A program made the translations under genes and the position numbers. Source: Streptomyces sp. SCSIO 75703 (GTDB lineage Bacteria > Actinomycetota > Actinomycetes > Streptomycetales > Streptomycetaceae). Taken from it: a stretch of DNA of 64,000 bases. The notes beneath the pieces are model-generated. The model saw only the letters and a program-made list of their open reading frames with translations. It was not told the origin of the DNA and did not search any database. The stretch spans positions 6,510,001-6,574,000 of the forward strand of contig NZ_CP144555.1 in assembly GCF_036607905.1 (NCBI RefSeq), in the 5' to 3' direction. Within the stretch, counting starts at the first letter, position 1. Each line of letters starts with the position of its first letter. This document shows positions 47,745 to 56,827 of the stretch, piece after piece.

Positions 47745-48941
47745 GTGCTCTCCGAACAGTCCGTCCCCGTGGTCCGGGCCACCCTTCCCGCGGTGGGAGC
47801 GGCCATCGGCGACATCACCGAACTGTTCTACCGGAAGATGTTCGCCGCCCACCCCGAACTGCTGCGGGACCTGTTCAACCGGGGCAACCAGGCGAGCGGC
47901 GAGCAGCAACGGGCCCTGGCCGGCTCCCTCGCCGCCTTCGCCGGGATGCTGCTGGAGCGCCCGGACGAGCGTCCCGACGCGATGCTGTCGCGGATCGCCC
48001 ACAAGCACGCCTCGCTCGGCATCACCTCCGACCAGTACAAGATCGTCCACCGTCATCTCTTCGCCGCGATAGCGGAGGTGCTCGGCGACGCCGTCACCCC
48101 GGAGGTCGCCGCGGCCTGGGACGAGGTCTACTGGCTGATGGCGAACGCCCTGGTGGCCCTCGAGGCCCGCCTCTACGAGGAGTCCGGCGTCGCCGAGGGC
48201 GAGGTCTGGCGCCGGATGGAGGTCGTCGGGCGGCGGGAACAGAGCGCCGACGCGGTCTCCTTCGACCTGCGCCCCGCAGACGGCCGGCCCCTGCGGCCCT
48301 TCCGCCCCGGACAGTACGTCGGCGTTCAGTGCGAACTGCCCGACGGCGCCCGGCAGATACGCCAGTACAGTCTCTCCTCCGCGCCCGGCCGGCCCGAGCG
48401 GCGCATCACCGTCAAGCGGGTCCGGGGCGGTGCGGGCCCCGAGGGCGAGGTGTCCTCCTGGCTGCACGCCCACGCCCGCGAGGGCGACGTGCTCACCGTC
48501 TCCGAGCCCTTCGGTGACCTGGTCCCGGCCGAGGGCGACGGCCCGCTGCTGCTCGCCTCCGCCGGTATCGGCGTCACGCCCATGCTGGCCGTGCTGGACC
48601 ACCTGGCCGCCACCGGATCGACCCGCCCGGTGATCGTCGTGCACGCCGACCGGAGCCCCGCCGACCACGCCCACCGCGAGGAGCAGCGTGCCCTGGCCGG
48701 CGCCCTGCCCGGCGCCCGGCTCCACCTGTGGTACGAGGAGCCCAGCGACTCCGCGCACGGGGCCGCCGCCGGCCGGGCCGACCTCTCCGGCCTGGAACTG
48801 CCGTCCGGCCTGACGGCCTATCTGTGCGGACCGGTGCCCTTCATGCGTGCCGTCCGCGGCGACCTGCTGAAGCGCGGGGTGCCCGCCGGGGCCGTCCACT
48901 ACGAGGTGTTCGGCCCCGACCTCTGGCTCGCCGCGAGCTGA
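47745..48941 (+). CDS. hmp: Nitric-oxide-detoxifying flavohemoglobin Hmp
   Basis: A 398-aa flavohemoglobin. Globin domain (1-140) with B10 Tyr29 (ELFYRKMF) and proximal His88 ('RIAHKHASLGI'); FAD part with 'RQYSLSSAPGR' near 210; NAD part with 'GIGVTPMLAVLD' near 275. It oxidises NO to nitrate using NADH, FAD and haem-bound oxygen. Control by NsrR is inferred from the neighbour and the operator. GTG 47745 follows AAGGAG. Confidence 0.93.
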   Translation: MLSEQSVPVVRATLPAVGAAIGDITELFYRKMFAAHPELLRDLFNRGNQASGEQQRALAGSLAAFAGMLLERPDERPDAMLSRIAHKHASLGITSDQYKIVHRHLFAAIAEVLGDAVTPEVAAAWDEVYWLMANALVALEARLYEESGVAEGEVWRRMEVVGRREQSADAVSFDLRPADGRPLRPFRPGQYVGVQCELPDGARQIRQYSLSSAPGRPERRITVKRVRGGAGPEGEVSSWLHAHAREGDVLTVSEPFGDLVPAEGDGPLLLASAGIGVTPMLAVLDHLAATGSTRPVIVVHADRSPADHAHREEQRALAGALPGARLHLWYEEPSDSAHGAAAGRADLSGLELPSGLTAYLCGPVPFMRAVRGDLLKRGVPAGAVHYEVFGPDLWLAAS

Positions 48942-48954
48942 CCGGCCCCGCAAC

Positions 48955-48982
48955 GCGCCGCCCCGCTCCCGCCGGGCGGCGC
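48955..48982. terminator. Bidirectional terminator
   Basis: 9-bp arms (48955-48963 and 48974-48982) with a 10-nt loop between the convergent hmp and STAS-like genes. Confidence 0.5.
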
Positions 48983-48983
48983 C

Positions 48984-49334
48984 TCAGGCCGCCGCCGCGA
49001 AGGCCGTGCTGATCGCGGTGTCGACCCGGGCGTGCACCACCAGGCGCGGACCGGAGCTGTCCGCGTTGTTCTCCAGCAGGCGCCGGACGGGGGCGCTGTG
49101 CGCGACGACGGACATCAGCACGCCGAGCCGGCCGCACCACTGGTGAGCCCGCAGCACGGCGCTGACGGCGGCGTTCCCGGCGGCCGGCTCGGTGAGCACG
49201 ATGACGACGGGACGGGGATGGTGGGCATCGACCAGGCGGGTGATGTGCGTGGCCAGTGCGGCCCGCCCGTCGATCCCCGGGTCCCGGTCCACCTTGATGA
49301 CCAGGACCCCGTGCTGCAGCGTATGGGACAGCAT
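48984..49334 (-). CDS. Small STAS-like protein
   Basis: A 116-aa protein with the anti-sigma-antagonist (STAS) outline: strand 'HGVLVIKVDRDPGIDGRAAL' then 'PRPVVIVLTEPAAGNAAVSA' and a terminal strand-helix 'RLVVHARVDTAISTAF'. The phosphorylatable Ser of SpoIIAA types is not obvious. GGAGG ends 4 nt before ATG 49334. Probably a partner-switching protein, but weakly supported; it could be an unrelated small alpha/beta protein. Confidence 0.6.
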   Translation of the reverse strand: MLSHTLQHGVLVIKVDRDPGIDGRAALATHITRLVDAHHPRPVVIVLTEPAAGNAAVSAVLRAHQWCGRLGVLMSVVAHSAPVRRLLENNADSSGPRLVVHARVDTAISTAFAAAA

Positions 49335-49809
49335 CGTGCCTCCGATCCGACGCCTGACGGCGTGTCTGCCTTCAGTGAAAGCCCCGGCGGCCCACCCCGC
49401 AACGCGCCTTCCCGGCACCGCCGGGCGAACCGGCGTGGGGCCGCGCTCGGTCCGCGGAGTCCCGTCACGCGGTCTTCACCCCGGGTCTTGGACGTCCTTT
49501 CCCCCCGGACGCCGGGGAACCGGGAAGGGATGCCGAGGCGGATTGCGGGGAGGGCGCTGGGGTGGGACCCCCGGCGGGGCGGCGTGAGGCCCCGGGGCCT
49601 GGTCCGAGGGCCCACCGCCGGAGCCGGGTCCGAAGCCCCGGGCACCCGGGCCGGGACGCGGAACGTAGTGCCCCGGGCCGGTGTCCGATTCCCCCCGGCC
49701 GAGGCCGCGTCACACGCTCACCCTCCCCGCACCCGGGCCCCCGAGCCGGTGCCGGGGGAGCCGCGTACGATCGACCGGTCCGTCCCCGACCCCGCAGGGA
49801 GCCCGACCC
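49335..49809. other. Non-coding gap before cbiZ
   Basis: About 475 bp with no frame of coding-like third-position GC. Short GC hairpins are present. I looked for a cobalamin riboswitch (B12-box) and saw none. Confidence 0.5.
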
Positions 49810-50493
49810 GTGACCGTCGTCCCGCCACCGCCGCGCGGCGGGGCCCGCCTGCTGGAGCCGCGGTGCCTGACGCGCCTGGAGGACGGCGAGCGACTGCGCG
49901 CCCTGCTGTGGGAGGCCGGGCCCGGCTGGCGGATGGCGAGCAGCGCCGTGCTCGGCGGCGGCCTCGCCGAACGCGCCTGGGTGCTCAACGCCCAGGTGGC
50001 CCACGGCTACCGGCGCACCGACCCCGCCGCGCACCTGGCCCGTCTCGCCCGGGACGCCGGGGTGTCCGGCAGGGGAGTCGGCCTGATGACCGCGGCCGAC
50101 ATCCGCGCCCCCGGACGCGGCCACGACGGCGGGGCCGAGGCCCTGGCCACCGCCGGTGTCGCGGTGCGCGGCTGGGCGGCCGTGCCGCACGAGACCCCCG
50201 TGGCGGTCCCCGCGCCCGGCACGATCAACATCGTCGCCGCCGTCCCGGTCGCGCTGAGCGACGCCGCCCTGGTGAACGCGGTCATCACCGCGACCGAGGC
50301 CAAGGTCCAGGCGCTCCTGGACGCCGGCCTCGACTGCTCCGGCACCCCGACCGACGCCGTGTGCGTCGCCGCCCGCACGCCCCGCCCCGGTGCCGAGGTC
50401 CACGCCTTCGCCGGCCCCCGCTCCGAGTGGGGTGCCCGGCTGGCCCGCGCCGTGCACCGGGCCGTCCTCACCGCCCTGCCCGCGCCCGGCTGA
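49810..50493 (+). CDS. cbiZ: Adenosylcobinamide amidohydrolase CbiZ
   Basis: A 227-aa CbiZ, which removes the side chain from adenosylcobinamide or cobamides so they can be rebuilt (cobamide salvage). Family marks: 'GTINIVAAVP' near residue 137, 'AKVQALLDAGLDCSGTPTDAV' near 164, the late 'FAGPRSEWGARL'. GTG 49810 follows GGGAG. No other cobamide genes are next to it. Confidence 0.82.
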   Translation: MTVVPPPPRGGARLLEPRCLTRLEDGERLRALLWEAGPGWRMASSAVLGGGLAERAWVLNAQVAHGYRRTDPAAHLARLARDAGVSGRGVGLMTAADIRAPGRGHDGGAEALATAGVAVRGWAAVPHETPVAVPAPGTINIVAAVPVALSDAALVNAVITATEAKVQALLDAGLDCSGTPTDAVCVAARTPRPGAEVHAFAGPRSEWGARLARAVHRAVLTALPAPG

Positions 50494-50529
50494 ACCCGCC
50501 CCCTCCCGATCCACCGGGCCCCACCGGGC

Positions 50530-50812
50530 CCGAGGACCGCTGCGCCGGGCTCCGTCCCTGCCGCACCGGCGAGTCGGTGGTCTGCGCCGACGGCGACGGG
50601 ACCGTGCGCCGCCGCCACTTCGTCCGCACCGCGCTCGGCGATCTCTACGACGGCTCCTACCGGCAGGCGCCGCGCCCCTGCCCCGCCCCCTCGCCGTCTG
50701 CGACCGCCACACCGGCTACGTCCACCTGGAGACACGGCCCCTGTACGACGTGTTCGCCGGCGGCGTCCTGGAACGCGTACCGGCCGCCCTGCCGTCCGGC
50801 CCCTCCCTGTGA
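50530..50812 (+). pseudogene. C-terminal remnant of a STM4011-like radical SAM protein
   Basis: Frame one reads 'RTGESVVCADGDGTVRRRH' then 'FVRTALGDLYDGSYRQ'; at about 50680 the homology switches frame to 'PLAVCDRHTGYVHLETRPLY' and DVFAGGVLERV, stop at 50812. Both match the end of STM4011-family radical SAM proteins. Two cysteines usually present (in RRCH and CDCH) are Arg here, so the cluster-binding site is also lost. No N-terminal CxxxCxxC part exists between cbiZ and here. Confidence 0.65.
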
Positions 50813-50876
50813 CGGAGCCGCGGCCGGGCACGCCGACGGGGACGGCCCGGCCGGACCGTCCCCGAGGGCGTCGCCG

Positions 50877-51542
50877 TCAGCGCTGGGCGGACTTCTCCAG
50901 CGCCTTGTCGAGCGCGGCCGTGAAGCCGTACGCCCAGAGCTGGTTCACCCGGGCCCGCTCGTTGGCGTCCGGGTAGGCGTTGGTGCAGGAGGTGCCGGGG
51001 CCGCCGCCCGACATCAGCTCGCTGCACGGACCGGAGTAGTGGTCCGGCAGGCCCAGCACGTGCCCGGTCTCGTGCGCGGTCACCCGCGTCGAGTCGTACT
51101 GCTGGTTCTGCCGGTAGTCGAGGAAGATGTAGCCCCGGCCGTGCCCGTCCGTCGAGGCGTACGAGCCGCGCGAGTCGTTGCCCTCGTAGTACGCGAAGTC
51201 CGCGCCCGAGCTTCTCTCCGCGAGGCGGACGTTGGCGACCGAGCTGTTCCAGATCTGGGCGCTGCGGGATATCTGGCTGCGGAAGCTCGGCGCGTTGGCG
51301 GCGCTGTAGTAGACGGTGACGGCCGCCGCGGAGTTCGGGCTCGCGGCGCGCTTCTCGGCGACCGAGCGGATGACCGCCTCGAAGAACTCCTGGTTCTCCT
51401 GGGCGTTCTCGGCCGACGCGGCGTAGCCGAGGTAGTCGGAGGAAGGAGCGGGGGCGGCGGCCGTCGCGGCCGGGCCGCCGAGCAGGGCCGCCGTCAGGCC
51501 GAGACCGGCCGCGGCGGTGAGCAGGGGGAGCTTGACGCGCAT
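50877..51542 (-). CDS. snpA: Snapalysin zinc metalloprotease
   Basis: A 221-aa secreted protease. Signal peptide (residues about 1-30), short propeptide, then the mature domain with 'HETGHVLGLPD' (zinc His-His-Asp) near residue 160 and 'CSELMSGG' (Met-turn). This is the M7 snapalysin pattern, unique to Streptomyces. Divergent LysR gene snpR shares the 208-bp intergenic region with a strong palindrome. Confidence 0.93.
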   Translation of the reverse strand: MRVKLPLLTAAAGLGLTAALLGGPAATAAAPAPSSDYLGYAASAENAQENQEFFEAVIRSVAEKRAASPNSAAAVTVYYSAANAPSFRSQISRSAQIWNSSVANVRLAERSSGADFAYYEGNDSRGSYASTDGHGRGYIFLDYRQNQQYDSTRVTAHETGHVLGLPDHYSGPCSELMSGGGPGTSCTNAYPDANERARVNQLWAYGFTAALDKALEKSAQR

Positions 51543-51619
51543 CGGTGACTCCTCGGTGTGGGGGTGAAGTCGTCACCGGTGAGTGTGAGGCGCGCAGGAG
51601 CCCGCTGGGATGATGGCAA

Positions 51620-51646
51620 CCGGTGATAGGGCCGGGCTATCACCGG
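51620..51646. promoter_or_regulatory. Probable SnpR (LysR) operator
   Basis: Perfect 10-bp inverted repeat CCGGTGATAG-N7-CTATCACCGG between the divergent snpA and snpR genes. It contains the T-N11-A core of LysR sites. LysR control of snpA is well known in Streptomyces. Confidence 0.8.
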
Positions 51647-51750
51647 CACCCGCACCCCCGGCGCGACGAGGACCGAAGTGCTGAACTCGCCCGGGTCCGC
51701 CGCCTTTTGTTCACCTGGCGCAACCCTCTGGTCCCCTCTACGCTCCCCGC

Positions 51751-52791
51751 ATGGAGCTTGAGGTGAGGCACCTTCGCGCTCTCTGCGCGATCGACGAAGC
51801 GGGCAGCCTGCACCGGGCGGCACGCCAACTGGGCGTGGCCCAGCCCACGTTGAGCGCCCAGTTGAACCGCATCGAACAGGCCCTGGGCGGGCGGCTGTTC
51901 GTACGCGAGCGCACCGGCTGCCGTCCGACGCCGCTCGGCCGCACCGTCCTCGGCCGGGCCCGCCCGCTGGTCGCCGACATGCGCGCCCTGGTCCGGGAGA
52001 CCCGTGCCGCGGCGGCCGGCGGCGACAGCCGGCTGCGCGTCGGCTCCACCGCGAGCCGGGCCCTCGCCGGCTGGCTGCGCCGCCTCCGCCGACCCGGCCT
52101 GGAACCCGCCCTCCAGATGGACGTCTCCGCCAACGAACTGCTGTGCCGGGTCGCCGACGGGCAACTCGACGTGGCCTTCGTGCACGAGGTCGAGGGCAGT
52201 CCGCTGCGGGTGCCGGAGGGGCTGCGGCTGAGGGTGCTCGTGGAGCGGGAGCCGCAGTTCGTGATGTTGCCGGCCGACCATCCGGCCGCCGCCCGCGGCG
52301 TGGTCCGCCTCGCGGACCTGGCCGAGGACCGCTGGATGGTCGACCCGACGGTCGACGGCGAATGGGACGGTGTGCACCGGATGCTGCGCGCCGCCGGCCT
52401 CGACCCCCGTGTCCTGCACGGCGATTACCACACCGCCGCGTCCCTGGTCGCCACCGGCGAGGTGGTCACCGTCTGCCAGCCCAGCTCGCGCTCGCGCCCC
52501 GACCTCGCCGTGCGCCGCCTGCACGGCGACCCGCTCGGCGTCCGCCTGCTGCTCGCCGCGCGCACCCCGGACCGGCTGGACGCCGTCTACCCGGCGCTGG
52601 AGGAGGCGTACTGGGAGGTGGCCCGCGAATCGCGCGCCTACCGGGAGTGGCTGGAGGGCGCGGGCCCCCTGCCGCCGGACCCGGTCCCCTCACCGGCCGT
52701 CCCCTCACCGGCTGTGCCCCCACCGGGAGCGGTGGTCCCGGGCGCGGCCGTCCCGGGTACGGGCCGCCCGGAGCTGACCCCGGCCCGCTGA
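51751..52791 (+). CDS. snpR: LysR-type activator of snapalysin (SnpR/MprR)
   Basis: A 346-aa LysR regulator. N-terminal HTH 'GSLHRAARQLGVAQPTLSAQ' near residue 17, then the effector-binding domain (about 90-300). The last 40 residues are a Pro/Ala/Val tail not seen in most LysRs. ATG 51751 is chosen at the homology start. It is divergent from snpA and would bind the palindrome at 51620-51646. Confidence 0.9.
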   Translation: MELEVRHLRALCAIDEAGSLHRAARQLGVAQPTLSAQLNRIEQALGGRLFVRERTGCRPTPLGRTVLGRARPLVADMRALVRETRAAAAGGDSRLRVGSTASRALAGWLRRLRRPGLEPALQMDVSANELLCRVADGQLDVAFVHEVEGSPLRVPEGLRLRVLVEREPQFVMLPADHPAAARGVVRLADLAEDRWMVDPTVDGEWDGVHRMLRAAGLDPRVLHGDYHTAASLVATGEVVTVCQPSSRSRPDLAVRRLHGDPLGVRLLLAARTPDRLDAVYPALEEAYWEVARESRAYREWLEGAGPLPPDPVPSPAVPSPAVPPPGAVVPGAAVPGTGRPELTPAR

Positions 52792-52958
52792 CCCGCCGCG
52801 GGCCGTCACCGGGGCCGGCCCCGATGGCGGCCCGTCCGCCTCGTACCCCGGTGGACGCCACCGGCCCGGCACCCGGGTGAACGCCCGCGCCCCGCAGGGC
52901 ACAAGCCGCCCCGGCGGCCCGCCCGCAGCCCCTTGTAGCGCCGGCCCCGGCGCCAAGC

Positions 52959-52981
52959 CCGACGCCCGCGCCGGGCGTCGG
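52959..52981. terminator. Terminator of snpR
   Basis: 10-bp arms CCGACGCCCG and CGGGCGTCGG with a 3-nt loop. Confidence 0.6.
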
Positions 52982-53059
52982 AGCGGCGTGTCGGTCCATT
53001 GCGGTGATTTCCCTTTCCCGCCGGTATGGCGGGATGACCGGCTGGTTACCGAGAGCACC

Positions 53060-53803
53060 ATGAGCTCTACGCGACGACTCCCGCCCCTCCGGTCCCTGGC
53101 CGCGATCTGCGCCCTGGGCGGCTCCCTCCTGCTGGCGACCGCCTGCAGCAGCGCCGACACCACCCGTTCCAGCGTCGCCGAGGCGGCGCCGACCGGATCG
53201 CCCTCCACCCCCGGCACCGGCACCGCCTCCCCGACGGGCACGGCGACCTCCTCGCCCGGCGGTGACCGGGCCGAGCGCAAGGCGCTGATCCCGATGGCGA
53301 AGATCACCTGGGACAAGGCGGCCGACACCGCCATGAAGGAGGTCCCCCAGAGCAAGCTGGTGGAACTCGAACTGCAGCGGACCACGAAGGAGGCCATGTC
53401 GGCGACGGGCTCCCCGAGCCCGAGCACGCCGAACCCGGCCCCCAGCACGGGCGCGCCCGAGTGGGAGGCCAAGGTCGCCGCACCCGACGGCACCGTGCAC
53501 CGCATCGACATCGACGCGGTCAGCGGCAAGGTCTTCCGCACCCAGGTCGAGCCGGACCAGAGCGCCGCCGACAAGCGGGACATGGCCGACCGGCTGGACA
53601 AGGCGAGCCAGAGCCCGCAGCAGGCCGTCAAGGCGGCCACCGACAAGACCAAGGGGACCGTCACCGGCCTCGACCTCGACGAGAACGACCAGCAGCTCCA
53701 GTGGACCGTGGACGTCGTCAACACCGACACGTGGGACCTCACGGCCGTCGACGTGGACGCCACCAACGGCAAGGTCCTGGGCGAGAAGGTCACCAACGAC
53801 TGA
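53060..53803 (+). CDS. PepSY domain lipoprotein
   Basis: A 247-aa exported lipoprotein: lipobox LLATAC (Cys about residue 30), a Ser/Pro/Thr-rich linker (35-70), then two PepSY-like repeats; 'ITWDKAADTAMKEVPQSKLVE' and 'SPQQAVKAATDKTKGTVTGLD' begin them. PepSY modules are thought to restrain secreted proteases, a possible link to snpA next door, but the distance and strands do not prove it. The start is ATG 53060. Confidence 0.82.
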   Translation: MSSTRRLPPLRSLAAICALGGSLLLATACSSADTTRSSVAEAAPTGSPSTPGTGTASPTGTATSSPGGDRAERKALIPMAKITWDKAADTAMKEVPQSKLVELELQRTTKEAMSATGSPSPSTPNPAPSTGAPEWEAKVAAPDGTVHRIDIDAVSGKVFRTQVEPDQSAADKRDMADRLDKASQSPQQAVKAATDKTKGTVTGLDLDENDQQLQWTVDVVNTDTWDLTAVDVDATNGKVLGEKVTND

Positions 53804-53862
53804 CCGGCCCTCGCCACGCACGGCGGCCGGGCGACCGGACACCACGCGGGAGCGCACACGCA

Positions 53863-53903
53863 CGACGGGAGCGGCGGGCCGGGTGGGCCCGCCGCTCCCG
53901 TCG
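53863..53903. terminator. Strong bidirectional terminator
   Basis: Perfect 18-bp arms (53863-53880 and 53886-53903) with a 5-nt loop, between the convergent PepSY and MFS genes. Confidence 0.8.
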
Positions 53904-53923
53904 CGTTCCGCCGTACGCGGGCG

Positions 53924-55186
53924 TCAGGCCGCCGGTTCGACCGCCTGCGCCCCGATACTCCGCGGCTTCGCGGCGCGGGCGGGCAGGGTCAGGACGGCGA
54001 GGAAGCCGAGCACCGCGACCGCCGCGAAGAAGTAGAAGCCCCACGGGTGGCCGATCCCCGACGCCACCAGGGCGCCGGTGATGGACGGGCCGACGATCGA
54101 CCCGAGCCGCCCGATGCCCGAGGCGGAGCCGAGCGCGGTGCCGCGCACGGCGGCCGGGTAGAAGTTGGTCACATAGGCGTAGACCAGGACCTGCGCGGAG
54201 AAGACGAACACGCCGGTGAGGAAGACCACCGTGTTCAGGAGCAGGTCGCTGCCCATCTTCACGCTCAGGCACGCCAGCATGACGACCGAGACCGCGAACC
54301 AGGCCATGGTGGTGCCCTTGATGCCCCGCCGGTCGGCGACCCAGCCACCGAGGACCAGGCCGACGACACCGCCGACGTTGAGCACGAGGAGCTGGGTGAC
54401 GGCGGTGGGCACCGGGTAGCCGGCGTCGTTCATCAGCTTGGGCAGCCAGGTGTTGAGGCCGTAGACCAGCAGCAGGCCCATGAACGAGGCGATCCAGACG
54501 CCGATGCAGGCGCGCAGGTAGGCCGGCTTGAGCAGTTCCGTGAACGGCACCCGCTCGGCGCCCTCCCGCTGGGCCTTGACGAAGGCGTCGGACTCCGGCA
54601 GGCGGAACCACTGGATGACGGCGACGCCGAGGCCGACCACGCCGAGCAGGTAGAACAGGATCTCCCAGTCGTCGGTGACCTGGAGCGCGAGCAGCGAGGT
54701 GATCACCGCACCGGTGTGGTAGCCGGTCATGGTGAGCGTGCTGGCCCGCGCCCGGCGGCTGGCCGGCATGCGCTCGGCCATCATCGTCAGCGAGACCGGC
54801 ATGCAGGCGCCCAGGCCCAGCCCGGCGGTGAGCCGGAGCAGGGCGAACATGGCGACGGAGTTCGCCAGCGGCACCACGAGGGTGAAGACGGAGAACAGCA
54901 CGACCGAGCCGATGAGCAGCGCCCGCCGGCCCAGCCGGTCGGCGAGCGGGCCGACGCAGACCGCGCCGATCGCCACGCCGACCAGGGAGAGCGTGGCGAT
55001 GGTCGTCGCGTCGGCCGCGGTCATGCCGAGGTGCCGCGTCTTGAGCAGGGTGGGGATGATCGCGCCGAGGACGACGAGGTCGTAGCCCTCCAGCAGGACG
55101 GTGATCCAGCACAGGACCACCGTCCAGGTGCCGCCCGCGTCGCGGGAGCCGCGCGTGGACGAGTCGGACGTGGTGGCGGAAGCCAT
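53924..55186 (-). CDS. Aromatic acid:H+ symporter (AAHS) family MFS transporter
   Basis: A 420-aa, 12-span MFS transporter. The first span carries 'LLEGYDLVVLGAI', where GYD matches the DGYD-type motif of PcaK/BenK-like aromatic acid importers, and 'GPLADRLGRRALLIG' is motif A. Next to a benzoylformate decarboxylase and a benzaldehyde dehydrogenase, it most likely imports mandelate, benzoylformate or benzoate. Last of the leftward three-gene operon. Confidence 0.85.
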   Translation of the reverse strand: MASATTSDSSTRGSRDAGGTWTVVLCWITVLLEGYDLVVLGAIIPTLLKTRHLGMTAADATTIATLSLVGVAIGAVCVGPLADRLGRRALLIGSVVLFSVFTLVVPLANSVAMFALLRLTAGLGLGACMPVSLTMMAERMPASRRARASTLTMTGYHTGAVITSLLALQVTDDWEILFYLLGVVGLGVAVIQWFRLPESDAFVKAQREGAERVPFTELLKPAYLRACIGVWIASFMGLLLVYGLNTWLPKLMNDAGYPVPTAVTQLLVLNVGGVVGLVLGGWVADRRGIKGTTMAWFAVSVVMLACLSVKMGSDLLLNTVVFLTGVFVFSAQVLVYAYVTNFYPAAVRGTALGSASGIGRLGSIVGPSITGALVASGIGHPWGFYFFAAVAVLGFLAVLTLPARAAKPRSIGAQAVEPAA

Positions 55187-55247
55187 GGTGACGTTCCCCC
55201 CAGTCGGGTGTGGGTGAGCGAAGCGGGGACGGGGAAGGGCGGGCCGG

Positions 55248-56702
55248 TCAGAACGGGTAGTCGGCGATGTCCGGGCGGACGGTGACCCACTGGGTCTCCG
55301 TGAACGCCTCGACGTTGGCCGCCGCGCCCCCGAACCGGGAGCCCGTGCCGGACGCCTTGACCCCGCCGAAGGGGGCGTTGGGCTCGTCGCCGACGGTCTG
55401 CTCGTTGATGTGCACCTTGCCGGACTCGATGCGGTCGGCGAGCTTCATCGCCGTGCCGACGTCGCCGAGGATGCCGACGGACAGCCCGTACTCGCAGTCG
55501 TCGACGATCCGGGCCGCCTCCTCCAGCGTGGAGAAGGAGATGACCGGCGCCACCGGGCCGAAGATCTCCTCGCGCCAGGCCGGCATGTCCGTGGTCAGCC
55601 CGGTCAGCACCGTGGCCCGGTAGCAGGCGCCGTCGATCTCGCCGCCCGCGGCGACCTTCGCGCCGGCCGCCACGCTGTCCGTGACGATGCCGTGCACGCG
55701 CTCCAGTTGACGCCGGTCGATGATCGGGCCGAGCGCCACCTCCTCGCGGGCCGGGTCGCCGACCGGCAGGGCATCCGCCTTCGCGGCGAGTGCCGCCGTG
55801 TACTCCTCGACCAGCGACTCGTGCACGATGTGCCGGCCGGTCGTCATGCAGATCTGCCCCTGGTGCAGGTACGAGCCGAACGCGCCCGCCGACGCCGCCT
55901 TCGCCACGTCCGCGCCCGGCAGCACCACCAGCGCGTTGTTGCCGCCCAGTTCCAGGTGGGCCCGCTTGAGCAGCCGGCCGGCCCGCTCGCCGATCGCCCG
56001 CCCGACCGGCGTGGAGCCGGTGAAGGAGACGACCCGCACCTCGGGCGCGTCGACGACCGCCTGGCCGACCGAGCCGTCGCCCGGCAGCAGGTGCAGCACC
56101 CCCTCGGGCAGCCCCGCCTCCTCGAAGATCCGGGCGATGACGACACCGCCGCTCACCGCGGTGCGCGGGTCGGGCTTCAGGAGCACGGCGTTGCCGAGGG
56201 CGAGTGCGGGGGCGACCGAGCGCAGCCCGAGGATGAGCGGGAAGTTGAAGGGCGCGATGACGCTGACGACCCCGGCCGGGCGGCGCCGCGCCAGCGACCA
56301 GCGGGCGTCCTCGGAGGTGAGCACCTCGCCCTGCGGGTGCGTCGGCAGGCCCGCGCACTCGAAGCACTCGCCGATGGCGAGCCCTGCCTCGAAGCCGGCC
56401 TTGGACCGGACCGAACCGGCCTCGCGCACCAGCCACTCCTCCACCTCGGCGGCGTGCTCGGTGAAGAGTTCGCCCGCCCGGCGCAGCACGGCCGCCCGCT
56501 GCTGGGGCGGGGTCGCCGCCCAGGCGCGCTGGGCCTCGGCGGCGCGGGCCGCGGCGCGGGCCACGTCCTCGGTGCCCGCCGTGCCCACCGTGCCGAGCCG
56601 GTCACCGGTGGCCGGTTCCACGACCGGCTGTGCGGTGGCCGACTCCCGCCAGCCGTCGCTGAAGAACCGGCCGCCCCAGACGCCGCTGTCCAGGAATGTC
56701 AT
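55248..56702 (-). CDS. Benzaldehyde dehydrogenase (aldehyde dehydrogenase family)
   Basis: A 484-aa NAD(P)-dependent aldehyde dehydrogenase. 'VIAPFNFPLIL' near 150, 'SFTGSTPVGRAIGE' near 224, catalytic Glu in 'LELGGNNALVV' near 248, catalytic Cys in 'GQICMTTGR' near 280. Position after benzoylformate decarboxylase indicates that it oxidises benzaldehyde to benzoate. The start is ATG 56702. Confidence 0.88.
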   Translation of the reverse strand: MTFLDSGVWGGRFFSDGWRESATAQPVVEPATGDRLGTVGTAGTEDVARAAARAAEAQRAWAATPPQQRAAVLRRAGELFTEHAAEVEEWLVREAGSVRSKAGFEAGLAIGECFECAGLPTHPQGEVLTSEDARWSLARRRPAGVVSVIAPFNFPLILGLRSVAPALALGNAVLLKPDPRTAVSGGVVIARIFEEAGLPEGVLHLLPGDGSVGQAVVDAPEVRVVSFTGSTPVGRAIGERAGRLLKRAHLELGGNNALVVLPGADVAKAASAGAFGSYLHQGQICMTTGRHIVHESLVEEYTAALAAKADALPVGDPAREEVALGPIIDRRQLERVHGIVTDSVAAGAKVAAGGEIDGACYRATVLTGLTTDMPAWREEIFGPVAPVISFSTLEEAARIVDDCEYGLSVGILGDVGTAMKLADRIESGKVHINEQTVGDEPNAPFGGVKASGTGSRFGGAAANVEAFTETQWVTVRPDIADYPF

Positions 56703-56827
56703 CGTGATCCCTCTCTTCTCTTCCGCTGTCGCTCTTCGTCGCTCTCGCGCGGATGCCCGTGGTGTGTTCGTGGTGTGCTCGCCTGGTGCCGTCCACCGGC
56801 GAGCGGCCGGCGCGTGCCGCCGATCCC

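Noticed and set aside
49335..49809. Possible cobalamin riboswitch before cbiZ
   Set aside because: The B12-box and the conserved core sequence are not present; only unspecific GC hairpins are seen.
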